Positions 44,340-54,500 of a stretch of DNA of 64,000 nt are shown piece by piece. The stretch is from contig NZ_LT964739.1 in assembly GCF_900240265.1 (NCBI RefSeq), positions 363,126 to 427,125 on the forward strand, read 5' to 3'. The notes under the pieces are model-generated. The model did no database searches, was not told the DNA's origin, and saw nothing but the letters and a program-made list of their open reading frames with translations. The DNA comes from Galactobacillus timonensis. Its GTDB lineage: Bacteria; Bacillota_I; Bacilli_A; Erysipelotrichales; Erysipelotrichaceae. Each line of letters starts with the position of its first letter. Position 1 is the first letter of the stretch. The position numbers and the translations under genes were made by a program.

Positions 44340-46027
44340 GAGCCCTTCTTGTCAATCGCTTCCTTGAGCTGTGTCAGAGCGACCTTGGAATGTGCCGTCG
44401 TCTCTCCCAGCAGCGAAGCGATCTCCTGTACCGTACGCATCTGTTCCTCAATGACCGAATCCGTAATCTTCAGCGTCCTCTCCCGCATTGCCTGCAGCTG
44501 ACGCGCCTGATTTTCTTCACCGGTACGGTCCATGAGAATAATGACCGTATAGGACGGATCCTCCAGCTTCACGATCGCATGATCGATGACCTTCCTGTAC
44601 TGCGGATATTCGACCCGCATGTTTTCCGTCTGGCCGGGCTTGGTCATTGAAACGAGCCTCAGCAGCGCATCATCCGGCAGAATGGCCGCCACCGGCATCC
44701 CGGTCGGATTCACCATGCCGAGATTTAACATCTCACGTCCCGAAGGATTCATCTCCTGCACCATCCCGTCCTTGTCGAGAACGATGATGCCGTTGGGCGT
44801 ATTGTCAATGATCACACTGGAAAGGGAACGGGCCTGCTCCAGCGCCATCGGCAGACAGATTGCCGGGTCCGCCCGTCCTTCGAGCACCGCAATCGCCTTC
44901 AGCCGGCAGGTCGCATAGCCGCATGCGCCGCAATCATGAATCCGGTCCGGCGACGTTTTTCCTTCCGCAATGAGCTCCGCCTGAATCTCGTCCTCACTGA
45001 ACGAAGGATGCCACACATATTCCGGCTTCCATTCAGCCGAAACATCCACATCCGCCCTGGCAGGCTGAATCTTCCTGGCAATATCGACATTCTTGCGGAT
45101 CCTTGCCTGGCCCAGCCATTCATTATGTTTCAGATGCTGCAGAAGCGGACCGCCGAAGCACGAACCGGCACACGCATTCACTTCCACGAAGTACCCCTTC
45201 AGACTGCCTTCCTTCATCGCATCCAGCAGCTTCTTCACATTTTCCGTACCGTCCACGTTGACGTAGTTGTACTTCGTATTCTGCGGCAGTGTGGAAAGAA
45301 TGCCGCCCGGCGTCGGATACAGACGCGCAATCGCATTGGTAAATGAATGCCACGTCTCCTCTTCCTGCGGCAGATGGGAAGACGCAATCCAGTCAATCAG
45401 TTCCTCCATTCCGATACACGCATCAACCGCACCCGCAAAGCGCGCATCCTGAATCTCCTTGTACTTGGCGATGCAGGGGCTCAAAAACACCACCTTCGCC
45501 TGTGGATGCGCCTTCTTGAGGGCACGTCCGTGCACGATCAAAGGCGAAGCGACAGGCGCCATATATTTCGTCAGCTCCCCGTACTCTTTCTCAATCAGTG
45601 TATTGATCGCCGGGCAGCAGGTTGTAATGATATTTTCCATTGTTCCCTGCTCGGCGAGCTGCGCAAAGGCCTGAGAAACCATTGCCGCCCCGACCGCTGT
45701 TTCCTCGACATAGGAAAAACCGCGTCCGCGCAGCAGATCTTCAAGCGCATCAAGGTTCGGCCAGATCGCCGCAAAGCTCGGTGCCAGCGACAGGATCACT
45801 TCCTGTTTCTCATCGAGCCAGCGCTTCACCTGATCAAGCTGGGAAATAACAGCCTTGGCATCATGGGGACATACGGCATAGCACCGTCCGCACAGAATGC
45901 ACTCCTCTTCCAGAATTTCCGGCTGATGGTGCACATACGTCATCGCATTGGTCGGACAGGCCCTGACACAGCGCATGCAGTTATGGCACGATGCCTCCTG
46001 GAGCCGGATCCAATGAGAGTACGTCAT
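44336..46027 (-). CDS. Sensory-type [FeFe] hydrogenase with PAS domain
   Basis: A 563-residue protein of the group C/HydS type. Order of domains: two 4Fe-4S ferredoxin motifs (Cys14, 17, 20, 24 in CHNCMRCVRACP; then CILCGRCYAVCP); an H-cluster domain (about 75-360) with the three cysteine motifs TTCCP, SPCIAKYKE and NACAGSCFGGP; a further Fe-S motif CGACGYATCRLKAI; and a PAS domain (about 410-500) ending in a coiled coil. In the first motif the usual Ser is Thr and a His-type variation of loop 3 is present, as in sensory members. It probably senses H2 or redox state and signals to the phosphatase encoded next. Confidence 0.85.
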   Translation of the reverse strand: MTYSHWIRLQEASCHNCMRCVRACPTNAMTYVHHQPEILEEECILCGRCYAVCPHDAKAVISQLDQVKRWLDEKQEVILSLAPSFAAIWPNLDALEDLLRGRGFSYVEETAVGAAMVSQAFAQLAEQGTMENIITTCCPAINTLIEKEYGELTKYMAPVASPLIVHGRALKKAHPQAKVVFLSPCIAKYKEIQDARFAGAVDACIGMEELIDWIASSHLPQEEETWHSFTNAIARLYPTPGGILSTLPQNTKYNYVNVDGTENVKKLLDAMKEGSLKGYFVEVNACAGSCFGGPLLQHLKHNEWLGQARIRKNVDIARKIQPARADVDVSAEWKPEYVWHPSFSEDEIQAELIAEGKTSPDRIHDCGACGYATCRLKAIAVLEGRADPAICLPMALEQARSLSSVIIDNTPNGIIVLDKDGMVQEMNPSGREMLNLGMVNPTGMPVAAILPDDALLRLVSMTKPGQTENMRVEYPQYRKVIDHAIVKLEDPSYTVIILMDRTGEENQARQLQAMRERTLKITDSVIEEQMRTVQEIASLLGETTAHSKVALTQLKEAIDKKGS

Positions 46028-46278
46028 ACCATCAGTTCCTGAACTTTAGCTTCTACAAGTGAACGCGCATTTTCCAGCGTCACGCCATCGAGCAGTTCGC
46101 CATTGATCCGTACGCCCAGCCCCATGCCGGCCTGACATGCCTTCATGCAGAAGGCACCTTTCAGGGAAACCCTGTCTTCCCAATGATGGTCCGCAACCAT
46201 CTCCTTCATGATTTCAACGATCCGGCTGCTGCCCTTCACATAGCAGGCACTGCCGATACAGATTTCTACATTGATCAT
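46024..46278 (-). CDS. Small thioredoxin-like [2Fe-2S] protein (NuoE-like)
   Basis: 84 residues resembling the C-terminal [2Fe-2S] domain of NuoE/HydC: EICIGSACYVKGSSRIVEIM and GAFCMKACQAGMGLGVRING provide four cysteines in the family's spacing (CxxxxC…CxxxC). It would pass electrons between the catalytic hydrogenase and its partners, or to the sensory one. Stop and start overlap the sensory hydrogenase gene by four bases; the catalytic-type gene ends three bases upstream. Confidence 0.85.
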   Translation of the reverse strand: MINVEICIGSACYVKGSSRIVEIMKEMVADHHWEDRVSLKGAFCMKACQAGMGLGVRINGELLDGVTLENARSLVEAKVQELMV

Positions 46279-46281
46279 GGC

Positions 46282-47772
46282 TTACTCCTTAGGATTGTTC
46301 CCTGTCTTGGAAACCGTAATGTCATAGGAATGGAACGAATAGTGATCCAGAGATTCTTCGATGGTCGTATCCTTGTTCGCAAGATTTTCCTTTGCCATAC
46401 GACCCTGTGCCACTGCCGCATCCACGATGCATGCCGGTCCGCCAACGCAGCCGCCTTCGCAGCACATGCCTTCCAGGATGTCGCCCTGGAACTTGCCGAA
46501 CTTCATCAGCGTCAGCTGCGTCTTGCATACCTTGCCGCCATTGGCTGCCACAACCTTGTAAGGCGTCGTATCACCATGTTCCTTGGCCGCCTGCAGGACC
46601 GCTGCCGCAACGCCGCCGGAATGCGAGAAGTTGCGTCCGTAGTTGGAAGGAATATCTTCAAAGTCCCCGTGAACATCGGACGGATGAATGTGCTTTGCCA
46701 CCAGCATCGCCGCCAGCTCCTCAAAGGTCAGAACATAGTCGACCGGCGTCACCTCTTCCATGCCTTCCTGTTTCTTGGCCAGGCACGGTCCAATGAAGAC
46801 GATGCCGTGATCCGGATGATCCTTCTTCAGCTTGTATGCCAGAGCCGCCATCGGCGACATCGTCGTCGACGTATTCTTCTGATATACCTCCGGGAAATGC
46901 ATCTTGACCATATTGACGAAGCCCGGGCAGCACGACGTCGTAATCGGCGTACCCGCATCATGGTGCTCCTTCAATTCCTCATACTCATGGTCCGCTACCG
47001 CATCCGCACCTGCCGCAACCTCATAGCACTTCTCAAAGCCGAGCATCTCGATGGAGTGAATGATCTGCGGCAGCGACGCATTGTCAAACTGTCCCTGAAT
47101 CGAGGGCGCCACGATCGCGTAGCACGGCGTATGCATATGCAGCAGCTGGGCCACCGGCACAACCCACGAAATATCCTCAATTGCGCCAAACGGGCACGCT
47201 GCCTCACAGGCGCCGCAGTTGATGCACTTTTTCTCATCGATCTGAGCAAGGTGATGCGAATCCCACGAAATCGCATTCACCGGGCAGTGCGCATAGCACG
47301 GCCGCTCCGTCATGACAATGGCATTGTACGGGCAGGCCTTGACGCAGGCACCGCACTCCTTGCACTTGGAATAGTCGATCTCACTGCGCTGCAGACCGAT
47401 ATGCATCGCATCAAAATGGCACGCCGCCACGCAGCTCTTCGCCATACAGTTGCGGCAGTTATCCGTCACCCGGATTTTGTAGATCGTGCAGCCGTCGCAT
47501 GCCGCATCAATGACCTGAACGATCTGACGCGGATTGTACGGAGCCGTATCGCTTGCCATCTTTCCGCCCGCCAGTCTTACGCGCTGACGAAGAATTTCCC
47601 TCTCCTTGTATACGCAGCACCGTACACGCGGCGAATCCAGCGATACCAGATCATGCGCATACGCATTGATCTTCGCCTCATCAATCTTTCCCTCTTCAAA
47701 TGCCTGCTTCGCATAGGCGACCAGAACGTCGAACTTGAACATTCTGGCCGTATTTGTAAACATGTTAGCCAT
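46282..47772 (-). CDS. Monomeric [FeFe] hydrogenase (group B-like)
   Basis: A 496-residue cytoplasmic iron hydrogenase. After an N-terminal helical region come ferredoxin-type clusters (CDGCTIYKIRVTDNCRNC, CKECGACVKACPYNA, CINCGACEAACPFGA). The H-cluster domain follows, with TSCCPGFVNMVK (near 290), GPCLAKKQE (near 345) and EGMCCEGGCVGGPACI (near 440). The third motif and GPC in the second are of the group B kind. It should reduce protons with ferredoxin electrons, or run in reverse. It is upstream of the small [2Fe-2S] protein and the sensory hydrogenase. Maturases HydEFG are not in the window. Confidence 0.9.
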   Translation of the reverse strand: MANMFTNTARMFKFDVLVAYAKQAFEEGKIDEAKINAYAHDLVSLDSPRVRCCVYKEREILRQRVRLAGGKMASDTAPYNPRQIVQVIDAACDGCTIYKIRVTDNCRNCMAKSCVAACHFDAMHIGLQRSEIDYSKCKECGACVKACPYNAIVMTERPCYAHCPVNAISWDSHHLAQIDEKKCINCGACEAACPFGAIEDISWVVPVAQLLHMHTPCYAIVAPSIQGQFDNASLPQIIHSIEMLGFEKCYEVAAGADAVADHEYEELKEHHDAGTPITTSCCPGFVNMVKMHFPEVYQKNTSTTMSPMAALAYKLKKDHPDHGIVFIGPCLAKKQEGMEEVTPVDYVLTFEELAAMLVAKHIHPSDVHGDFEDIPSNYGRNFSHSGGVAAAVLQAAKEHGDTTPYKVVAANGGKVCKTQLTLMKFGKFQGDILEGMCCEGGCVGGPACIVDAAVAQGRMAKENLANKDTTIEESLDHYSFHSYDITVSKTGNNPKE

Positions 47773-47805
47773 CCGTCTTATCTCCCCTTCGAATACAACC
47801 CCGTC

Positions 47806-48381
47806 TCAATTCTGCTTCAGATCACGGAAGCGATGCTCATACTGAATCCCGTAATCCACATGATCCAGCGCCTCGGGCGCAATATTCTTTACGATCATCC
47901 GCGCAAACTCAATCGTCGCCCCCATACCGCGGCCCGTAATGACATTGCCATCCTGCACCGCAAGTTCCATCTGATAGCTGCCGCCGTAGCTTTCATCATC
48001 AAAGCCCGGGAAGCACGTATACTTCCGCCCCTTGAGCAGTCCCAGATGACCGAGAATCGACGGCGCCGCACAGATCGCGCACATCAGTTTTCTGCTTTCT
48101 ACCTGCTTCGTTACCGCATCCTTCACCGCATCATTGGCTTCAAGGTTCTGGGTCCCAAGCTTTCCTCCCGGAAGAATCAGCACATCATACGACGACAGAT
48201 CCGTATCCTTCAGAAGCTTCTCTGCCATCAGCTTCACGCCATGAGACGTAAGCACCTCAAGGCTCTCACCCTCTGCGACAAGATCGACAGAAACCTTCGC
48301 CCGACGCAGAATATCAATCGTAATCATGGCCTCGCAGTCTTCAAACCCCGCAGCCAGAACAATTGCACAGCGCATATTCAA
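47806..48381 (-). CDS. DJ-1/PfpI family protein
   Basis: A 191-residue class I glutamine-amidotransferase-like protein. The nucleophile elbow is MCAICAAPSILGHLGLL with the expected cysteine. The N-terminal AIVLAAGFEDCEAMITIDILRRA and YDVLILPGGKLGTQNL are characteristic, and TGRGMGATIEFA is the usual C-terminal helix region. Members act as redox-responsive chaperones or deglycases. It starts 34 bases ahead of the hydrogenase gene, behind GGAGGGTTTGAAT, and probably heads its operon, with an extended -10 promoter at 48399-48404. Confidence 0.88.
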   Translation of the reverse strand: MNMRCAIVLAAGFEDCEAMITIDILRRAKVSVDLVAEGESLEVLTSHGVKLMAEKLLKDTDLSSYDVLILPGGKLGTQNLEANDAVKDAVTKQVESRKLMCAICAAPSILGHLGLLKGRKYTCFPGFDDESYGGSYQMELAVQDGNVITGRGMGATIEFARMIVKNIAPEALDHVDYGIQYEHRFRDLKQN

Positions 48382-48398
48382 ACCCTCCGCTTGTTAAA

Positions 48399-48407
48399 AT
48401 TATAGCA
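48399..48407 (-). promoter_or_regulatory. Extended -10 promoter of the hydrogenase operon
   Basis: TGC directly followed by TATAAT on the minus strand, about 20 bases from the pfpI-like start codon. Confidence 0.55.
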
Positions 48408-48431
48408 TTTTGCATCTGTCGCTTCATCATA

Positions 48432-48464
48432 AAAGGAACCCGCATCTCTACTGCAGGTTCCTTT
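48432..48464 (-). terminator. Hairpin, likely terminator
   Basis: Perfect 9-bp stem AAAGGAACC/GGTTCCTTT, continued on the minus strand by TTTATG. It would end transcripts coming from the gene-poor zone before the hydrogenase operon. Confidence 0.6.
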
Positions 48465-49231
48465 GACTCAACGTCTGCTTGCAATTCCGGGATTTTGTGT
48501 CCGCGCGTACACAGCTCAGCTGCAGCACCATATCCGAAATCGACTTATTGGAGATAAATTGTACATCCATACTGATCTATGAGAATACTTGTCCGGCACC
48601 ATACCGTCCTCATTTCTTCTCATCACATTCTCTGCAGCTATGCAGTGTCTGGACCACCATGGTCCCATCAGCAGACGTACTGCTCCATTTTTTATGCAGG
48701 CTCGCCAGCAGATTTTAATTCAGGCGGCGCTGCCTCCTCGAATACCCGGTCTACGCATATTTCTATGGCCTCCCAGAGGGTAACGGTGATGCTGTGACCT
48801 TTCTCTTTTGATACCCTCTTCTTACACCCTTTTTATAATCGATAATCCGATAATTGTAACCCCTTACATTCAAGTTTTTTTATGCTATATTGATTAAGTT
48901 GGGAAAGGTACGGGCTCCGGGCAATAATGCACGGAGCCTTTATTCTGTGTCATTCGCAAGATTCAGAGATCTATGCAGGATATCCTCCTTCACATGTTTC
49001 AGACACGCCTTGCATACCGGAATCAGAAAGAGCGCCCCAAGCGTCCATGCTGCCTGATCCGCCCAGCAGATTGCCCGCAACCATGTTTTAATGCAAAGAA
49101 CACTGAATACTGCCACAGTGCCAAGGATGCTTCGCAACCCATTCGCAATATCAAACATCTAATATTGATCGATATATATTGTTCGCTTTTTGACGATCGT
49201 TTATATTTTGGCCATAAAGAGGAGGTATATC
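48465..49231. other. Gene-poor, decayed stretch
   Basis: No convincing gene. Minus-strand fragments read like protein tails: one ending …EICVDRVFEEAAPPELKSAGEPA near 48683 and a 40-codon frame starting …MDVQFISNKSISD… that ends inside the 48432-48464 hairpin. A 72-codon minus frame at 48940-49158 (two hydrophobic segments) has no ribosome site. A possible plus-strand promoter (TTACAT 48864-48869, 16 bases, TATATT 48886-48891) sits just before the hairpin at 48913-48938. Confidence 0.4.
48913..48938 (+). terminator. GC-rich hairpin followed by TTTATT
   Basis: Perfect 7-bp stem GGCTCCG/CGGAGCC with a 12-base loop. With the promoter-like hexamers 20-50 bases upstream it could delimit a short RNA of about 45 bases, but this is speculative. 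Confidence 0.4.
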
Positions 49232-49453
49232 ATGAAGGTGACAGCCACAGAGTTTAAAACGAATATGGGCAAATATCTTGATTTGGTTTCCCAGACCGAT
49301 ATCTATATCACAATGAACGGCAAAGTAATCGCAACGCTGACATAGCCGAACCATGATCGTGCTGCACTCCTTGACAGCCTTGCAGGCAGTCTTCCGGAAG
49401 ATTCTGCAGCAGATGAAACCTCCCTTAAAGAAGAAAGGTTATCAAAACAATGA
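49232..49453 (+). pseudogene. Phd/YefM-type antitoxin interrupted by an amber codon
   Basis: Behind GAGGAGG the frame reads MKVTATEFKTNMGKYLDLV…ITMNGKVIATLT, a clear Phd/YefM N-terminal DNA-binding fold, and then meets TAG at 49343-49345. The same frame goes on with NHDRAALLDSLAGSLPEDSAADETSLKEERLSKQ and stops at 49451-49453, which is the usual toxin-binding tail. Only one base change separates it from an intact gene of 73 codons. The stop overlaps the ATG of the toxin remnant. Confidence 0.8.
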
Positions 49454-49542
49454 TTGTGATGGTCGACACAAATATCTCCATCAACATTTTCAGGCGGGGA
49501 AAGCCGCCTTTTCTTTTGGCAGGACGAAAATTGTGCCTGTGA
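49450..49542 (+). pseudogene. Truncated PIN-domain (VapC-like) toxin remnant
   Basis: The first codons read MIVMVDTNISINIFR, the start of a PIN-domain ribonuclease with its first catalytic aspartate (VDTN). After about 14 codons homology ends at a terminator hairpin and the frame stops 30 codons in. The rest of the toxin has been deleted, which fits an antitoxin free to decay. Confidence 0.7.
49492..49518 (+). terminator. Terminator inside the toxin remnant
   Basis: 6-bp stem AGGCGG/CCGCCT with a six-base loop followed by TTTTCTTTT. Confidence 0.75.
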
Positions 49543-49550
49543 AGAAGCCT

Positions 49551-49576
49551 AAAAAAAGAAGCCCGATTTCTCAGGC
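49551..49576 (-). terminator. Terminator of typA
   Basis: On the minus strand GCCTGA-GAAA-TCGGGC (one G-U pair) is followed by TTCTTTTTTT; the stem overlaps the last typA codons. Confidence 0.8.
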
Positions 49577-51415
49577 CTCTTCCTCTTCCTTGGCAAGCTT
49601 GCCAAGCGCACGCGCATGACGACGGCGGTCAATCTCCGTCAGATACCGCTTGCGCACACGGATGTCCGTCGGCGTAATCTCAACCAGCTCATCATCATTG
49701 ATGAACTCGATCGCAGACTCGAGCGTCAGAATACGGGGCGGAACCAACTTCATCGCCTCATCTGCACCCGTGGAGCGGATGGACGTCATATGCTTGTTCT
49801 TGATGGGGTTGACACCCATATCCATATTCTTTGCCGAAACACCAATGATCATTCCCTCATAAACCGGCGTCTGCGGACCGATGAACAGCTGACCACGCTC
49901 CTGAATATTCCAGAGCGCATACGTCATGGCCGTACCCGTTTCCGTCGAAATCAGAGCACCGTTCTCACGCTGCGGAATATCCCCCTTCCACGGTTCATAA
50001 TCCGCCAGACGCTGCACAATCGTACCCTCACCATGCGTCAGGTTAATGAACTGCGAACGATAGCCGATCAGGCCGCGCGTCGGAACCATGTACGTAATCT
50101 TCGTATAGGAACCTTCATTTTCCATATCTGTCAGAAGACCCTTGCGAAGGTTCAGCGACGAAATGACAGCGCCCGAATAGTTATCCGGAACATCGATCAC
50201 AACCTCTTCGACCGGCTCACAGGTAACGCCGTCAATCTTACGCAGAATGACCTGCGGCTTCGAAACGGCGACCTCATAGCCCTCGCGGCGCATCTGCTCC
50301 AGAAGAATCGTCAGATGCAGCTCACCGCGGCCCGATACCTTGAACGTATCCGTCGAATCCGTCTCTTCAACACGCAGACCGACGTTGACTTCCAGTTCCT
50401 TCTGCAGACGTTCACGGATATTGCGCGACGTCACATATTTGCCGCTCTGTCCCGCAAACGGAGAATCGTTCACCATGAAGTTCATGGACAGCGTCGGCTC
50501 TTCGACCTTGATCATCGGCAGCGGATCAGGCTGACCGACCGGGCACAGCGTATCACCGATCGAGATGTCCGGAATACCCGAAATCATGCAGATTTCGCCG
50601 CACTGAATCTCCGGCACATCAATCCGCGACAGGCCCTTATATACAAAGATCTGATTCGTCCGTCCTTTTCCGGTCTTTCCTTCGGCATTGCATACTTCAT
50701 AGTCCGTTGCCGCCTTCAGCGTACCCTTATAGATACGTCCAATGCCCAGACGACCAATATAGTCATCATAGGCAAGGGCGCATACCTGCATCTGTACCGG
50801 CTCATCACGCAGATCCGGATAAGCCTGCGTATGGGCAAGAATCGTCTCAAACAGCGGCACAATGTCATTGTTCGTATCCTTGTTCCAGTCATAGCGAACA
50901 ATGCCCTCACGGGCGACGCCATAAAGAATCGGGAAATCCAGCTGATCATCCGTCGCATTCAGGTCCAGGAACAGATCATAGACCTCATCAACGACCTGGT
51001 CCGCCCGCTGATCCGGCTTATCCATCTTATTAATAAGAAGAATCGGACGCAGACCGATCTCCAGCGACTTCTGCAGAACGAAACGCGTCTGCGGCATCGG
51101 TCCCTCAGCGGAATCGACCAGCAGAATTACCGTATCAACCGTACGGATAATGCGTTCCACTTCCGAAGAGAAGTCCGCATGCCCCGGCGTATCAACGATA
51201 TTGATCTTATAGTCCTTATACTGTACCGAGCAGTTCTTGGAATAGATCGTGATGCCTCTTTCACGCTCGAGTGCATTGGAATCCATGATGCAGTCCACAA
51301 CCTTCTCGTTATCCTTAAAGACATGCGACTGCTTCAGAAATGCGTTAACAAGCGTCGACTTTCCGGCGTCTACGTGCGCAATCACAGCGATATTAATGAC
51401 CTTCTGATAATCCAT
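49571..51415 (-). CDS. typA: Translational GTPase TypA/BipA
   Basis: Ribosome-associated GTPase needed for 50S assembly under stress and cold. The 614-residue protein has G1 [10 protein letters not shown], switch [16 protein letters not shown] and NKMD in the GTPase domain. EF-G-like domains II, III and V and the TypA-specific C-terminal domain follow ([48 protein letters not shown]). Start 51415 follows GAGGTGG; ATG at 51418 is equally close. Single-gene unit with its own terminator. Confidence 0.96.
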   Translation of the reverse strand: MDYQKVINIAVIAHVDAGKSTLVNAFLKQSHVFKDNEKVVDCIMDSNALERERGITIYSKNCSVQYKDYKINIVDTPGHADFSSEVERIIRTVDTVILLVDSAEGPMPQTRFVLQKSLEIGLRPILLINKMDKPDQRADQVVDEVYDLFLDLNATDDQLDFPILYGVAREGIVRYDWNKDTNNDIVPLFETILAHTQAYPDLRDEPVQMQVCALAYDDYIGRLGIGRIYKGTLKAATDYEVCNAEGKTGKGRTNQIFVYKGLSRIDVPEIQCGEICMISGIPDISIGDTLCPVGQPDPLPMIKVEEPTLSMNFMVNDSPFAGQSGKYVTSRNIRERLQKELEVNVGLRVEETDSTDTFKVSGRGELHLTILLEQMRREGYEVAVSKPQVILRKIDGVTCEPVEEVVIDVPDNYSGAVISSLNLRKGLLTDMENEGSYTKITYMVPTRGLIGYRSQFINLTHGEGTIVQRLADYEPWKGDIPQRENGALISTETGTAMTYALWNIQERGQLFIGPQTPVYEGMIIGVSAKNMDMGVNPIKNKHMTSIRSTGADEAMKLVPPRILTLESAIEFINDDELVEITPTDIRVRKRYLTEIDRRRHARALGKLAKEEEEA

Positions 51416-51491
51416 CATCCACCTCACTCGAAACGTTGTTAATTATAAATATCCTGATGCCAATTGACAACCGCGCCGCACATAAACAAGA

Positions 51492-51517
51492 CGCCCCGAA
51501 CACCATTCATCAGGGCG
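51492..51517 (-). terminator. Terminator behind the MBG-repeat protein gene
   Basis: 8-bp stem with one G-U pair (51510-51517 with 51492-51499), ending nine bases beyond the stop codon, followed on the minus strand by TCTTGTTT. Confidence 0.7.
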
Positions 51518-51525
51518 CCACATTT

Positions 51526-54500
51526 TCATTCACCGCTTCCGGTTACACCGGTCTGGGGACTGAGCTTCCTGCTCGAAACCGGCGGAGCACTCTCCAGAAC
51601 ACATGCTTGCGCAGCTTCATTCCAAACATAGCCGTCCCCATAGCCATCGTCCTGGCATGTGCGGCCAGCCTCCTTCGCCGCCAGCGCAAACACCGTCAGC
51701 GTACCAAGCGACTCACTCTCAATCTCATAGTTGGTAGCCAACGCACTGCCATAGTCAATGACATAGGTATTGTCCGACGATCCTGCCGATGTCTGGGAGC
51801 CGGTCATCACCAGACGCAGACCATCACTTTCCACCGCTCCGCTCAGACTGCCGCCAGCTGTCAGCGCCGTACCGTCATAGTCCTTTGATGCGCTGTATGT
51901 CACTACGCTCAGCTTTCTCGGAACGATCTTATACTCCTCGGAGACGGTCCCGGAATAGTTGCCGCCATCCACAGCCGTCACCGTCACCTGAATTACGGAG
52001 CCGGCATTCACAAAGTCACCCGACACAACCGAATAACTCAACGTATAATCCGTACCTTTCACAGGTACAGGTGCAGACGGATCCGCGCCGTTTTCAAATG
52101 ACAAAGCCCTTACCAGGAAAGATATTCCGCCCAAAGATGAAGCCGCCCGTTTGGCGGAAGAAGCGTACTGTGACGTACCAACGTCATATGCAACGTTCGG
52201 TATCAGTTTCTGTTCCTGCCCGTTATAGACCGTATCTGCCACTGGTTCGACCGCCAGAGAAGCAGGCACAATCCGCAGCGTCCCGCTCACCGTCGTAATA
52301 TTACTGAAGTTGCTCGTCACATCCTCACCATTGCGCAGAATCTTCACTGAAGACACTGTATGATTGCCTTCCGCATAATCCGTAACATTCGTCACCGAAC
52401 CTGCCAGTTCGGCCTCTGTCGAAAATCCCTCCGGAAGACCCGACACCGAATACAGGCCCGACGTCAGCGGCTTACCATCATAGATCTTCACCTGTGACGC
52501 AGCCGTAACAACAATCGGCGACGTATTCTGTGTCACGCTCAATGTTCCCTCAATCGGAACAACACTGTAGTTGGACAGTTTGAAACCTGCCGGATATTTC
52601 TCCTTCAGCGTCGAAAGATCCGGGATCGTATTGGGCGAATCTCCGACCTCCGTCTGCGAGCCGCTTGCATAAATATCAAAGCTCTCACCCGGCGCAAATC
52701 CATCACCACCGACCGTTACCGTCGAATCCGCAAGAGGAGTTCCATCATATTCCTTTGTGTCACTGGCTGAAGTCAGAATCAACAACCGCGGATACACATT
52801 CAGCTCGCCATCGATTACCAGCGGATCCTCGAAGTTTTTTGTCACATCCTGCTTTGCCGCATCCAGCAGCTTATAGGATGTCACCATGACATAGGCCGAT
52901 CCTGCATCCGTAATCGACTGCGCATCATCCGAAGAAACCGAGGATCCATGAAGCGTCAGCTTAGCCGTCGCCGAATATCCGTCAAATCCACTCGGAACAA
53001 TCACGGAGTATGTCGCCGTCAGCGGCTCACCGTCATAATCCTTATAAGGAGAATCAGCGATGATCACGAATGTATTGGAAGCCTTCGTAATCTTCAAAGT
53101 ACCCTCCTTTTTGTAGATCTCATAGTTATCCGCTTTAAAACTCTCCGCTGTTTTATAGCTGATCGCGTTGACCACACCGTTTTCATCGGTAACATTCGTA
53201 GCAGCTCCTGTAGCTGCGATTTCACTAACCTCACCGTCCACGAAACCATAGCCTTCTATCGTTACCGTCGGTGCTGTCAGCTCCTTGCCGTTATATTCCC
53301 GGGTTACACTCTGCGAAATCAAACCTACCGGGCGCTTTGTCACAGTCAGCGTCCCGTCATTGGTCTTAATATTTGTAAACTCTGTTGTTACTTCATTTCC
53401 GTTGCTGTCTTTGATGATGTACGAATCAACCGTATTCTTGACGCTTCCAACATCGGTAATACTGCCGGATGTCATAACGGAAATTGTAAAACCGGAAGGC
53501 AGACCCGCAACGTCCGCGCCGCTTTCCGTCAATGCTTTCCCATCATAAATCTTCGTCGCACTGCCGGCTGTAATGACAATTTCACCCCTGTTGGCAAGGA
53601 CCGTCAACGTTCCCTGTTCCATCTCAATCGTATAATTATCAGGTTTGAATCCCTCTGCCGTCGTATATGTGATCGTATTGATTACGCTGCCAGACGTTGT
53701 AATCGTTCCCGTCGCCGTAATATTACTGACTTCACCCGCCGCAAAGCCATCGCCGCTCACCGTCACATCCGGCGCCGTCAACGCCTTACCGTCATACACT
53801 TTGCTCGCACTCTGGGATGTTAGTTTTACGCTGCGCTTCAGAATAGTCAACGTCCCATTTTTCAGCGTCACGCCTGAAAACTGATCCGTTACATCCTCGT
53901 TATTGTTGTTGGTATTGAAGATCTGATAGCCGGTGATTGTGTTAAAGGCCACTCCGACACTGGTTATCGAGCCGGCAGTTTCTGCCTCTACTTGAAAGCC
54001 ATCCGGAAGATTGGACACCGTATACTGGTTCGACGTTAACGCCGTACCATCGTAAATCTTGCTGGCATTGTCAGCCTGAATCGTGATCACAGTCGTATTC
54101 GGAGTAACTGCCAGTATTCCCTCATTCATCTCGATTTCATAGTTGTCCGCAATAAAACCGGAATTAGGCATATAGGTGATCGTATTCGTAACTCTGCCGA
54201 CTTTGGTAATGGTGCCGCTTGCCTTAATATCACTGACTTCACCCGGCACAAAGCCATCGCCTCCAACCGTCACACCCGATGATGTCAAAGGTGTACCGTC
54301 ATAAGCTTTTTCAGCTCCCTGTGACGTCAGCGTTACGGAGCGCTTTGTAACCGTCAGCACACCCGGCACTGTTATGACATTTGAAAAATATTTCGTCACA
54401 TCAGTACCGGCACTGTCCTTGATCGTATAGGAAGTGATGTTATTGGCAACGTAGCCCACATTAGTGATCGTACCGTCCGTTGTAGCGGAAACGGTCATTC

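Noticed and set aside
46183..48405. 740-codon plus-strand open frame opposite the hydrogenase genes
   Set aside because: Antisense shadow of [FeFe] hydrogenase and DJ-1 genes; composition dominated by His/Arg/Ile, with no recognisable domain.
48940..49158. 72-codon minus-strand frame with two hydrophobic segments
   Set aside because: No ribosome site, no family and an odd composition; kept only as a remark in the description of the gene-poor stretch.
49616..51442. 608-codon plus-strand open frame opposite typA
   Set aside because: Shadow of a confidently identified GTPase gene on the other strand.
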